Part shown: piece after piece, positions 1-8,570 of the stretch
Layout: the number at the start of each line of letters is the position of its first letter
How positions within the stretch are numbered: the stretch's first letter is position 1
Source: Caldilineaceae bacterium
Lineage (GTDB): Bacteria; Chloroflexota; Anaerolineae; Caldilineales; Caldilineaceae
NCBI GenBank assembly: GCA_012032975.1
Contig: JAAUPU010000045.1
Location: 1 to 9,651, forward strand
Reading direction: 5' to 3'
DNA length: 9,651 nt
Made by a program: the position numbers and the translations under genes
Notes under the pieces: generated by a model
Databases searched by the model: none
What the model saw: only the letters and a program-made list of their open reading frames with translations
What the model was told of the DNA's origin: nothing

Positions 1-1177
1 CTCGCGCCAGATCAGGTCGCTGGCCAGCGCCGAACCACCCGGCGAATCGACGTGCACCACGACCGCGGCCAGATGGTCCTGTTTGCGGACGGCGCGAATC
101 TGTTGCTGCACGGAGCGGCTGCCGATGGTTTGCTCACCAAAGATGGGCAGCGGAATCGGGAAGCGGCGGCTGTCGCCCATGCCGATCGCACCGCTCAAGG
201 TCAACACACCGATGGCGCGTGCATTGCGCTGCCGCGGCCGGCGCCACAACAGTTTGTGAATTTTGTCGTACGGGGCCAGCTTGACTGCTTCGTGCCCCTC
301 ATCTTCGGCACTGTTATTTTCGGCACCGACATTTTCGGCACTGGCGTTCAAACGCGCGGCAAGCTCATCTTCGTAGCAGACCAGGTCCGCGAGGCCAGCA
401 GCCAGCGCTTCATCTGCGGGCAACGGCGCTCGATCGATGAGCGCCTTCACCTCGTCGGATGGCAGATTCCGGCCCCTGGCGATGGCGGTCACGATGTCGG
501 TGAAGAAGCTCTCCAGCAGCCAGGTCAATTGGGCGCGGTGTTCGTCGCTCATTGCCGACTGGCTGAGCGTGTCCATGGCGGTCTTCCACGGCGCGATCTG
601 CACGACGTCAAATTCGACGCCGATCTTGGCCAGCGTATCGCGCAGAAAGAGCGGCGCGGCGTGCAGACCGATCACCTCCCAGGTGGCAGGCGGCGCCAGG
701 GCAATGATGTCGGCCGCGGCAGCCAGCACGTAGTTCGCCGCGCCGATCGTCTCTAAATGAACGACATGCGTTTGCGGTGGGGGCGTTCGGCGCCGTTGTA
801 GCGTTCGTCCCAGCTGCGAAAGTGGGCGAAGAGGGCGGCCATGCTCTGGGCGCGCGCAGGCCGAGTTGAGCCTCGCGCAGCAGCAAGATCACCCCTTCGA
901 CGTCAGGGTCGCCGGCGATACGCTCGAACGCATGGCGCAACGACTCCAGGCTTTGAGCCGGTTTGCGACCGGGCAAGTAGCCATACCACCAGGGCGTATG
1001 CGGGTCGCGTTCGGCAATTTCACCTGTGAGCGTCAAGATGACGTAGTGGGGCAGCCGTCTGCGCAACAGACGGCGACGACTGTTGGAGAGGCTGCAAACC
1101 GTCCACTGCAGCGCCATTCCCCCGGCTTTGGTGACCGCTCGCCATCCGTGGCCTAGTGACTCTTTCATGTTTCTCAT
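1..1177 (-). CDS. sppA: Signal peptide peptidase SppA / protease IV, partial and twice frameshifted
   Basis: Membrane-associated serine protease of the SppA (peptidase S49) family, which degrades cleaved signal peptides. The start chosen is ATG at 1177-1175 (MRNMKES); ATG at 1168-1166 is an alternative, and only a weak GAGA lies upstream. The first half reads in one frame to about 858 (RLPHYVILTLTGEIAERD, then DPDVEGVILLLREAQLGL). It shifts frame for QSMAALFAHFRSWDERYNGAER, then shifts again near 779-783 for HVVHLETIGAANYVLAAAAD and the rest. APWKTAMD holds the presumed catalytic Lys (about residue 199 after frame repair), followed by the family-typical SQSAMSDEHR. VDSPGGSALASD (about residue 379) is the conserved S49 motif of the C-terminal half. 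The catalytic Ser motif lies beyond the left edge. An acidic linker of pentapeptide repeats separates the halves. Family assignment is secure; whether the living gene is broken is not. Confidence 0.88.
303..347. repeat. 15-bp tandem repeat, three copies, in the sppA linker
   Basis: Three consecutive 15-bp units share the core TTCGGCAC at 304-311, 319-326 and 334-341, exactly 15 bases apart. On the minus strand they encode the in-frame pentapeptide series SAENV-GAENN-SAEDE between the N-terminal (Lys-bearing) and C-terminal (Ser-bearing) halves of SppA. The unit length is a multiple of three, so copy number can change without breaking the frame. This looks like a flexible acidic linker made by slippage. 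Confidence 0.8.
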
Positions 1178-1532
1178 TTCTCTATCGCGCCCGGCGCCAA
1201 CTGACCATGCCGTGCTGTGCAAGATGCTCTGCCACGTGGCTAAAGCCGGCACTCTGCCCATTTTCCCTTGGAATCTCAGCTTTGGCAAACAGATGGCCTG
1301 GTTCCGCCTGGTTCGGGCAGATCGGATGCTCCGACCTTGGCAGCAACGCCGCATCTCTGCCGAACGCGTGCGCGCAATCCGAGTCTACCGAATTTTCTTG
1401 CCGGAAAAGACGCCTGCTGCTACACTGCGTGGCATTGCTTGGCGCTGGGAATGGGGTCGTCCCAGAGAAGAATGGACGGGATGGATCGCCCGGATTCCCG
1501 TCGGCGGTCGGTTTTGTCACAAGGAGCCGAAG
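1178..1532. other. Divergent intergenic region between sppA and ald
   Basis: This 355-base stretch separates the divergent starts of sppA and ald. It holds the ald promoter at 1398-1426 and an untranslated ald leader of about 100 bases ending in the AAGGAG ribosome site at 1521-1526. I found no convincing promoter for sppA on the minus strand, no RNA gene and no terminator. Frames stay open here on both strands (they extend upstream of sppA and of ald), but the translations match nothing and look like chance openings in G+C-rich DNA. Confidence 0.6.
1398..1426 (+). promoter_or_regulatory. Predicted sigma70-type promoter for ald
   Basis: TTGCCG (1398-1403) and TACACT (1421-1426) are separated by 17 bases, and TGC directly before the -10 gives an extended -10 element. 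Each hexamer matches the consensus at 4 of 6 positions. The predicted transcript starts near 1433, about 100 bases before the ald start codon. This is a pattern match only. Confidence 0.5.
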
Positions 1533-2642
1533 ATGATCATTGGGTTGCCGAAAGAGATCAAAGATGGCGAAAACCGGGTCGGGTTGACGCCCGGTGCGGT
1601 GCGAGCGCTGACGCGGCGCGGTCATCGTCTTCTGGTCGAACGAGACGCCGGCGCGGGGAGCTTTCTGCTGGATGCAGAATATGTCCACGGTGGCGCGGAG
1701 TTGGTGGACGCGGCCGATGCCTGGTCGGCGCAACTTGTCGTCAAGGTAAAAGAACCGGTCGCGGTTGAATATGGCTATCTGCGCGACGATCTGATGCTCT
1801 TTACCTATCTCCACCTGGCCGCCGACCGTGCGTTGACCGATGCCTTGCTCGACAGCGGCGTCACCGCCATCGCCTACGAGACGGTGCAGACCCTGGATGG
1901 GAAATTGCCCCTGTTGACGCCCATGAGCGAGGTGGCCGGCCGGATGGCAACCCAAGTGGGCGCTTCTTACCTGGAACGTCATCGCGGGGGGCGCGGCGTG
2001 TTGATGGGCGGCGTGCCCGGCGTGGCGCCAGCAGAGGTTGCGATCTTGGGCGGCGGCGTTGTGGGCACCAATGCCGCCAGGATTGCCCTCGGCATGGGCG
2101 CACAGGTCACCGTCCTTGACCTGGACCATGACCGCTTGCGCTATTTGGACGACGTCTTTCATGGCCGTTTGCAGACCCGAACCAGCAATGAATACTCCAT
2201 AGAGGAGACCGTCTTCAAGGCCGACCTGATCATCGGCGCCGTCTTGATCCCAGGTGGGCGCGCGCCGTGGCTGGTGACGCGCGCCATGCTGCCGTTGATA
2301 CGTGATGGCGCAGTGATCGTTGATGTGGCGGTCGATCAGGGCGGCTGCGTCGAGACGAGCCGACCCACGACCCACAGCAACCCGACCTTTGTAATCGACG
2401 GCGTGATCCATTATTGCGTGGCCAACATGCCCGGTGCGGTGCCGCGCACCAGCACCTTTGCGTTGACCAACCAGACCATGCCCTACATCATGCAACTTGC
2501 CGGTGATGGACTGGCCGCAATCCAAAAAAGCAAGCCGCTCTGTCACGGCCTCAACACCCATCGAGGCCGCCTCACCTATCGCGCAGTTGCCGACGCCTTT
2601 GGGATGGCACACGTCGATCCTCAAGAGGCGTTGGTCGAATAA
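1533..2642 (+). CDS. ald: Alanine dehydrogenase
   Basis: NAD-dependent enzyme interconverting L-alanine with pyruvate and ammonia (EC 1.4.1.1), a cytoplasmic hexamer in characterised members. The 369-residue product has the usual family length. The start ATG at 1533 is fixed by AAGGAG at 1521-1526 and by the family N-terminus MIIGLPKEIKDGENRVGLTP; the same frame is open further upstream, but that part matches nothing. Visible motifs: KVKEP with substrate-binding Lys73, TYLHLAAD with catalytic His94, LPLLTPMSEVAGRMA, the Rossmann loop GGGVVGTNA (173-181) ending in the ribose-binding Asp196, VDVAVDQGG with Asp268, and HYCVANMPGAVPRTST near the C-terminus. Lys73, His94 and Asp268 match the known Lys75/His96/Asp270 set with a constant offset of two. 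The gene is intact and has its own predicted promoter; hisS follows after 123 bases. Ald normally supports alanine use as a nitrogen source or NADH balance; which applies here cannot be seen. Confidence 0.96.
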   Translation: MIIGLPKEIKDGENRVGLTPGAVRALTRRGHRLLVERDAGAGSFLLDAEYVHGGAELVDAADAWSAQLVVKVKEPVAVEYGYLRDDLMLFTYLHLAADRALTDALLDSGVTAIAYETVQTLDGKLPLLTPMSEVAGRMATQVGASYLERHRGGRGVLMGGVPGVAPAEVAILGGGVVGTNAARIALGMGAQVTVLDLDHDRLRYLDDVFHGRLQTRTSNEYSIEETVFKADLIIGAVLIPGGRAPWLVTRAMLPLIRDGAVIVDVAVDQGGCVETSRPTTHSNPTFVIDGVIHYCVANMPGAVPRTSTFALTNQTMPYIMQLAGDGLAAIQKSKPLCHGLNTHRGRLTYRAVADAFGMAHVDPQEALVE

Positions 2643-2680
2643 GCAGAACTCACATCGAAACCGAGAGATTGAAGACTTGC

Positions 2681-2733
2681 GATTGGATTTTGTCCAGCGA
2701 AACGACCATTTTCCAATCACCAATCTCCAATTT
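2681..2733. repeat. Heptanucleotide repeat and inverted copy upstream of hisS
   Basis: Three consecutive seven-base units, CCAATCA, CCAATCT and CCAATTT, run from 2713 to 2733. An inverted copy, GATTGGA at 2681-2687, pairs with TCCAATC at 2712-2718 and could close a 24-base loop. The A+T-rich patch stands out from its surroundings in the 123-base ald-hisS gap. No promoter or T-box motif is visible in the gap, so the repeat is the only structured element there. Confidence 0.55.
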
Positions 2734-2765
2734 CTGCGGAGCCTTTTAGAACCGGAGCTTTCGAC

Positions 2766-4156
2766 ATGGCCAACACCAATACCGCCCCTCTGAGCGGCAT
2801 GAGGGATTTCCTTCCAATCGACGTTCTGCGACGCAACTATGTGCTCGACGTGGTCCAGCGCGTCTATCAGAGTTATGGCTTCGAACCGCTGGAGACGCCG
2901 GTGATGGAGCGGCTTTCCACCTTGCTGGGCAAGTATGGCGAGGAAGGCGACCAACTGATCTTTCGGGTCATGAAGCGGGGCGACAAGCTACAGAAAGCGC
3001 TTAGCGACGACCCGACCGAGGACAACGTCGGTGACGCTGGCTTGCGCTACGACTTGACCGTGCCGCTCGCGCGCATCGTCGCCCAATATAGCAACGAGCT
3101 GCCGCGCTATTTCAAACGCTACCAGATCCAGCCCGTCTACCGCGCCGACCGACCGGCCAAAGGACGCTATCGCGAATTCTTTCAATGTGACCTGGACATC
3201 GTGGGATCCAGCAGCCAGACGGTGGAAGCCGAGGTGATCGCCGCCGGCGCACAGGTCTTGCGCGAGTTGGGCTTTGGCGATGAAAATCCTTTTGCCATTC
3301 GGATCAACCACCGCGGCATCCTGCGCGGGCTGATGAGCGCGGCCGGTGTGCCGCCAGCACTGGAAGATGGCGCGCTGGTCGCGATCGACAAACTGGACAA
3401 GGTGGGCATGGAGGGCGTGCGCCGCGAGCTAGACGGGCGGGCATCGCTGCCGAGGCCGGCGACCGACTCCTGGCAATGATGGCCGAGCTGCCGACCGGAA
3501 ATCAACAGATTTTGCAATGGCTCTCAAATCACCTGGAAGAGTCAGAGTTGGGCAGCCGAGGGGTGAACGAACTCAAGCAGATCTTGGGCTATGCGCAGAC
3601 CGGGCCTGCCGCAGAACATCTGCGAGTAGACCCTTACCTGGCGCGCGGCTTGAGCTATTACACCGGTGCGATCTTCGAGATCGAGTTTCCCGGCTTCAGT
3701 GGTTCTGGCGGTGGCGGCGGACGCTATGACGAGTTGATCGGCATGTTTAGCGGGCGAAACATCCCCGCCTGCGGCTTTAGCCTGGGACTGGAACGAATCA
3801 TCCTCTACATGGAGGAGCAGGCCATGTTCCCGGACCAACTGGTTGGGCAGCCCCAGGCGTTGGTGACGCTCTTTGACGCGGCCAGCACAGCCGAAAGCCT
3901 GGCGTTGGCCCAGCGTCTGCGCGCCGCGGGGCTGCGCGTCGACCTCTATCCTGACGCCGATCGCTACGGACGCCAGTTCAAATATGCCGACGAACGCAAG
4001 ATCCGTTTTGCCTTGCTCGTAAGTCCCCGCGAGATCGAAGCAGGGGTGGTGGCCGTCAAGGATCTGCGCAGTGGCGAGCAGATCGATGTCGATGCCGGCG
4101 AGATCGACGCATGGCTGCACACACGCACTCAGACTGTCGATTTGACAACCCCCTGA
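2766..4156 (+). CDS. hisS: Histidyl-tRNA synthetase, interrupted by one frame break
   Basis: Class II aminoacyl-tRNA synthetase that charges tRNA-His (EC 6.1.1.21). ATG at 2766 follows GGAG (2754-2757) at about 8 bases. The N-terminal part runs in frame to the GGG at 3439-3441 and then fails; restoring one G gives a continuous protein of 463 residues. Visible landmarks after repair: GMRDFLP near the N-terminus, YDLTVPLARIVAQ (95-107), motif 2 with VYRADRPAKGRYREFFQCD (124-142), the histidine-binding loop ARGLSYYTG (293-301), GGGGRYDELI, motif 3 ACGFSLGLERI (335-345), and an anticodon-binding domain from about 365 to the end. The wording of motif 2 (FFQCDLDIVG) and the KYGEEGDQLIFRVMKRG segment resemble the eukaryote-like HisRS branch more than the E. 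coli type; this is a judgement by eye. The last codons contain the -35 box of the next promoter. HisRS is normally essential, so the frame break is probably a sequence error. Confidence 0.95.
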
Positions 4157-4170
4157 GCAACTGTTATAGT
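4142..4170 (+). promoter_or_regulatory. Strong sigma70-type promoter driving the SAM riboswitch and lysC
   Basis: A perfect TTGACA (4142-4147) lies 17 bases from TATAGT (4165-4170, 5 of 6 matches), with TGT before the -10 giving an extended -10. It is the best promoter match in the window. The -35 box lies in the last sense codons of hisS, and the predicted start, near 4177, is about 30 bases before the riboswitch P1 stem. Aspartokinase can therefore be transcribed independently of hisS. Confidence 0.8.
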
Positions 4171-4204
4171 CCGCCACCAATTGAATAGGCGTATAAAAAT
4201 ACGT

Positions 4205-4312
<108 letters not shown>

Positions 4313-4343
4313 CGAAAGATGGCTTGTCCATTCTTGTGATCCA

Positions 4344-4381
4344 CCCTCTCATTTGGAGTCGAACAGATGAGAGGGTTTTTT
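4344..4381 (+). terminator. Rho-independent terminator of the SAM riboswitch expression platform
   Basis: CCCTCTCAT (4344-4352) pairs perfectly with ATGAGAGGG (4367-4375), with a 14-base loop, followed by six T (4376-4381). The sequence AGATGAGAG occurs both in the P1 3' strand (4304-4312) and in the terminator 3' arm (4365-4373). The terminator 5' arm can therefore pair with either, giving the usual choice between antiterminator (low SAM) and terminator (high SAM). Confidence 0.93.
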
Positions 4382-4492
4382 GTTGTTGAGCGTGGAAACG
4401 TGGTGGGTAGCCTTGACCGCTTGATCCATCCTGATTTGGTTGATGCACTTCTACGCACCGCGCACCCGAAAAACTATGGCAAACAAACGTAG
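4367..4492 (+). CDS. Candidate 41-residue small ORF gated by the riboswitch terminator
   Basis: An ATG in the 3' arm of the terminator opens a 41-codon frame beginning MRGFFVVERGNVV and ending in TAG at 4490-4492. GGAG at 4355-4358, in the terminator loop, is 8 bases before the ATG. Both the ribosome site and the start would be held in the hairpin when it forms and be exposed only in the antiterminated transcript. The stop falls 4 bases before the lysC ribosome site (GAGGAG, 4496-4501), so coupling to lysC is possible. I recognise no family; the middle (SLDRLIHPDLVDALLRTA) could form an amphipathic helix. Third-position G+C is lower than in neighbouring genes, which argues for caution. It could equally be a chance opening. 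Confidence 0.3.
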   Translation: MRGFFVVERGNVVGSLDRLIHPDLVDALLRTAHPKNYGKQT

Positions 4493-4511
4493 CACGAGGA
4501 GTATCTGATCC

Positions 4512-5970
<1,459 letters not shown>

Positions 5971-5985
5971 TGGCGGGCACAAATA

Positions 5986-6021
5986 GGGGAGAGCTGGGCA
6001 CTGTCTAGGTCTCCCCTTTTT
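5986..6021 (+). terminator. Rho-independent terminator between lysC and hom
   Basis: GGGGAGA (5986-5992) pairs with TCTCCCC (6010-6016), with two further pairs (5994-6008 and 5995-6007) inside one mismatch, followed by five T (6017-6021). It lies 15 bases after the lysC stop. It should end most lysC transcripts, or act as a leader attenuator for hom if the promoter at 5963-5971 is real. Confidence 0.75.
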
Positions 6022-6029
6022 CCCATCAT

Positions 6030-6058
6030 GCGGCGTAGCGGTCAGTAGAGGACGCCGC
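6030..6058 (+). other. Second hairpin in the hom leader
   Basis: GCGGCGT (6030-6036) and ACGCCGC (6052-6058) form a perfect 7-bp G+C-rich stem with a 15-base loop, about 20 bases upstream of the hom ribosome site. No T-run follows, so it is not a terminator. It could stabilise the mRNA end or be part of a regulatory leader; I recognise no known riboswitch class. Confidence 0.5.
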
Positions 6059-6083
6059 TGCTCTGGCAAGCAACAAAGGTGAC

Positions 6084-7208
6084 ATGACGATGCAGGAAAT
6101 TCCGGTAATTCTCTTTGGTGTGGGCGGCGTGGGCCAGGCTCTGGTGCGCCAGATCATCGAGCATCGCGCGCTACATGCGATCCAATTTGGTTTGCAGTTG
6201 CAGGTCGAAGCGATCTGCGATAGCCAGGGTGCGGTCGTCAACACGGGCCACGAGCTTACCGATGATAGTGTGCAGGAAATCTTGGCATGGAAGGCATCTG
6301 GCAAGGCGCTGGCCGACCACGCCTTGGGCGGAAGTCAGGCCGACCTGGCCAGCATCGTCGATATTGCCGGTCGTTCCGGTGCAATCGTGGTCGATTGCAC
6401 CGCCAGCGATGCCACTGTTCCCGCGTTCTTTTTTGCGCTGGACCGAGGCTACAAGATCGCGCTTGCCAACAAGAAACCGTTGACCATTCAGCAGGAGGTT
6501 TACGACCGGCTCACCCGAGCCGGCGCCACTGATGACCAGGGTCCGGTTCGGCGCCCCACATCGACCCGCTGGGAGGCGACTGTCGGGGCTGGGTTGCCGG
6601 CAATTGCCACCCTCAACCGGCTGTTCGCCAGTGGAGACGAAGTAGCCCGGATTGCAGGCGCATTCAGCGGCACATTGGGCTATGTGATGACCGGTCTGCA
6701 AGCGGGCCAATCGTTCAGCGACATCGTACGCGAGGCGCATCGACTTGGCTATACCGAGCCGGACCCGCGCGACGACCTGGGCGGCATCGATGTGGCGCGC
6801 AAGGCGCTGATCCTGGCCAGGGGCTTGGGTTGGCAATTGGAGCTGAATGATGTCGAGGTCGTCGGTCTTTACCCAGAGTCTATGGCCGACCTGTCTGTGC
6901 CCGACTTTTTGGATGCCCTGCCTCAACTGGACGCAGAGTTCGCAGAACGGGTGCAGGTCGCCAAAGCTCAGGGCAAGGTGCTGCGTTACGCCGCGACCGT
7001 TGCCGATGGTCGTTGCAGTGTCGGCCCATTGGTGGTCGAAGCGGGCACTCCTTTGGGCCGCTTGCAGGGGACTGACAATCTGGTTGAGTTCACCACGCGC
7101 TGGTATCAGCCGAACCCGCTGGTCATTCAGGGCCGTGGGGCAGGTGTGGATGCCACAGCAGCCGGTGTGCTCAGCGACATCATCGAGTTGGCCTTTACCA
7201 AAGACTAA
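6084..7208 (+). CDS. hom: Homoserine dehydrogenase, lacking an ACT domain
   Basis: Reduces aspartate semialdehyde to homoserine with NAD(P)H (EC 1.1.1.3). The 374-residue product starts at ATG 6084; ATG 6090 (MQEIPVILFG) is equally plausible and is better spaced from AAAGGTGA at 6075-6082. Landmarks: the Rossmann loop FGVGGVGQALV (11-21), VVDCTASD (102-109), ALANKKPLT (126-134), EATVGAGLPAIATL (164-177), SGTLGYV, and GYTEPDPRDDLGG (222-234) followed by DVARKALILAR. Glu225, Asp236 and Lys240 keep exactly the spacing of the yeast catalytic set Glu208/Asp219/Lys223. A 15-residue insert rich in D, P and R (about 148-162) precedes EATVGAG. The protein ends soon after the catalytic domain, so the C-terminal ACT domain that gives threonine feedback in many bacterial enzymes is absent. 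The gene is intact, follows a terminator, and precedes asd by 64 bases, likely as one transcript. Confidence 0.95.
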   Translation: MTMQEIPVILFGVGGVGQALVRQIIEHRALHAIQFGLQLQVEAICDSQGAVVNTGHELTDDSVQEILAWKASGKALADHALGGSQADLASIVDIAGRSGAIVVDCTASDATVPAFFFALDRGYKIALANKKPLTIQQEVYDRLTRAGATDDQGPVRRPTSTRWEATVGAGLPAIATLNRLFASGDEVARIAGAFSGTLGYVMTGLQAGQSFSDIVREAHRLGYTEPDPRDDLGGIDVARKALILARGLGWQLELNDVEVVGLYPESMADLSVPDFLDALPQLDAEFAERVQVAKAQGKVLRYAATVADGRCSVGPLVVEAGTPLGRLQGTDNLVEFTTRWYQPNPLVIQGRGAGVDATAAGVLSDIIELAFTKD

Positions 7209-7272
7209 TCCGCGGGGGCATTGCATCCAATTCTGGGCTTGCCGCCCGCAGTGCATAGGAGAAATTGGACAG

Positions 7273-8376
7273 ATGGCACTACCGAAGATCAAGGTTGGCG
7301 TTTTGGGCGCGACGGGCGCCGTGGGTCAACGATTTGTTCAGATGCTTCAGGGACATCCCTGGTTTGAATTGACCGCGCTCTGCGCCTCCTCGCGCAGCGC
7401 CGGCAAAACGTACGGTGACGCATGCAATTGGATCTTGCGCGGCGACATGCCCGCTCATCTGCGCGATGTGGTTGTCGAGCCGTGCGTGCCCAATATCGAC
7501 TGTGCGCTGGTCTTCAGCGCGCTGCCTGCCCGTGCGGCCGATGATGTGGAAAGCGCATTCGCCGCGGCCGGCTATGCGGTCTGCAGCAATGCACGTTCCC
7601 ATCGCTACGATGCAGATGTGCCGCTGCTGATCCCGGAGGTGAACCCGGAGCATCTGGAGTTGATCGATATCCAAAAACGAGCGCGCGGGTGGGACGGCTT
7701 CATCGCGACCAATCCCAATTGCAGCACGACGCACCTGGTCAGCGCGCTCCATCCGCTGCACCAGCGCTTTGGCGTGAAGAAGGTCTTTGTTGTCACCATG
7801 CAAGCCATCAGCGGCGCGGGGTATCCCGGGGTTAGCAGCATGGATATTCTGGACAACGTCGTGCCCTTCATCAGCGGTGAAGAAGAGAAGATGGAGCAGA
7901 AGGAGCCGCAAAAGTTGTTGGGTATTTTCGACGGCAAGCAGGTCCAATATGCCGACTTTGTCATCAGCGCCCATTGCAACCGGGTTCCGGTGCGAAATGG
8001 ACATTTGGAGGCGGTCAGCGTAGAATTCGACGCAACGCCAACCCGAGAGGAGATCGTTCAGGCCTGGGAGGAATACTTGCCACTTCCGCAGCGATTGGAA
8101 CTGCCCAGCGCACCGCACCCGGCCATCATCGTCCGCGAAGAGGCCGATCGACCGCAGCCACGGTTGGACCGGTTGGCCGGCTCCATTCCCGGGATGGCGA
8201 CAGTGGTGGGACGGCTCCGACCGGACCCGTTGTTTGATTTCAAGTTTCTTGCCTTTGGACACAACACCATCCGTGGTGCGGCAGGGGGCAGTCTGCTAAA
8301 CGCAGAGTTGATCGTTGCCCAGGGAAGATTAGGCGCGGAGGCCGCTGCATTGGCGCAGAGGCTGCAAGTAGCGTAG
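7273..8376 (+). CDS. asd: Aspartate-semialdehyde dehydrogenase, archaeal/fungal type
   Basis: Reduces aspartyl phosphate to aspartate semialdehyde with NADPH (EC 1.2.1.11), the step between aspartokinase and homoserine dehydrogenase. ATG at 7273 follows AGGAGA (7257-7262). The 367-residue protein begins with a dinucleotide-binding loop GVLGATGAVGQRFV (9-22). The active-site Cys is Cys150 in ATNPNCSTTH, and the proposed acid/base His is His244 in RVPVRNGHLEAVS. NCSTTH, DNVVPFISGEEEKME (194-208) and RVPVRNGH are signatures of the archaeal/fungal branch rather than the E. coli or Bacillus branches. Near the C-terminus FGHNTIRGAAGGSLLNAE fits the family. The gene is intact, probably cotranscribed with hom, and followed by a strong hairpin. 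Confidence 0.96.
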   Translation: MALPKIKVGVLGATGAVGQRFVQMLQGHPWFELTALCASSRSAGKTYGDACNWILRGDMPAHLRDVVVEPCVPNIDCALVFSALPARAADDVESAFAAAGYAVCSNARSHRYDADVPLLIPEVNPEHLELIDIQKRARGWDGFIATNPNCSTTHLVSALHPLHQRFGVKKVFVVTMQAISGAGYPGVSSMDILDNVVPFISGEEEKMEQKEPQKLLGIFDGKQVQYADFVISAHCNRVPVRNGHLEAVSVEFDATPTREEIVQAWEEYLPLPQRLELPSAPHPAIIVREEADRPQPRLDRLAGSIPGMATVVGRLRPDPLFDFKFLAFGHNTIRGAAGGSLLNAELIVAQGRLGAEAAALAQRLQVA

Positions 8377-8396
8377 AATCGGAAGCGACTAGAGAA

Positions 8397-8428
8397 GTTG
8401 GGGCGCGGTTGTCGGACAGCGCCCCAAC
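8397..8428. terminator. Perfect 10-bp hairpin downstream of asd
   Basis: GTTGGGGCGC (8397-8406) pairs perfectly with GCGCCCCAAC (8419-8428) around a 12-base loop, 20 bases after the asd stop. The plus strand continues CCATTT, so the T-run is poor; the minus strand continues TTCTCT. It probably marks the end of the hom-asd transcript, either as a weak intrinsic terminator or a 3'-end stabilising stem. Confidence 0.5.
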
Positions 8429-8570
8429 CCATTTACAAGCCCCGACTGCCTATGGCAAATAGGTTTTGGCGGGTTGGTAACCGTAGGGCAATCTGACCTG
8501 TCTGTTTCGTCCGGTCCAATTTGCCCATGTCCATCCGTGTGATGACTGAATGAGTATATAGGGGGACAGT

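Noticed and set aside
1083..1532. N-terminal extension of ald by 150 codons
   Set aside because: The alanine dehydrogenase family starts at MIIGLPKEIK, and AAGGAG is placed correctly for ATG 1533; the upstream residues fit no domain and would overlap the start of sppA.
2643..2765. T-box leader for hisS
   Set aside because: A tRNA-sensing leader would be plausible for a synthetase gene, but the gap has no T-box core sequence and no terminator, and is too short.
1182..2954. 590-codon open frame on the minus strand opposite ald
   Set aside because: It lies antisense to a fully conserved alanine dehydrogenase; its translation shows no family motif and has the His/Gln/Arg-rich look of antisense shadows.
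3435..3445. Programmed frameshifting in hisS
   Set aside because: There is no slippery heptamer or downstream pseudoknot, and HisRS is not known to use recoding; a missing G explains it more simply.
4190..4203. Small hairpin CGTAT-AAAA-ATACG and a TATAAA-like -10 just before the S-box
   Set aside because: There is no -35 partner at the right distance, and the upstream TTGACA/TATAGT promoter is far better. The 5-bp A+T-rich stem is weak.
4476..4508. 10-codon ORF (MANKRSTRSI) before lysC
   Set aside because: It has no ribosome site and spans the lysC ribosome site itself; such a short frame is expected by chance.
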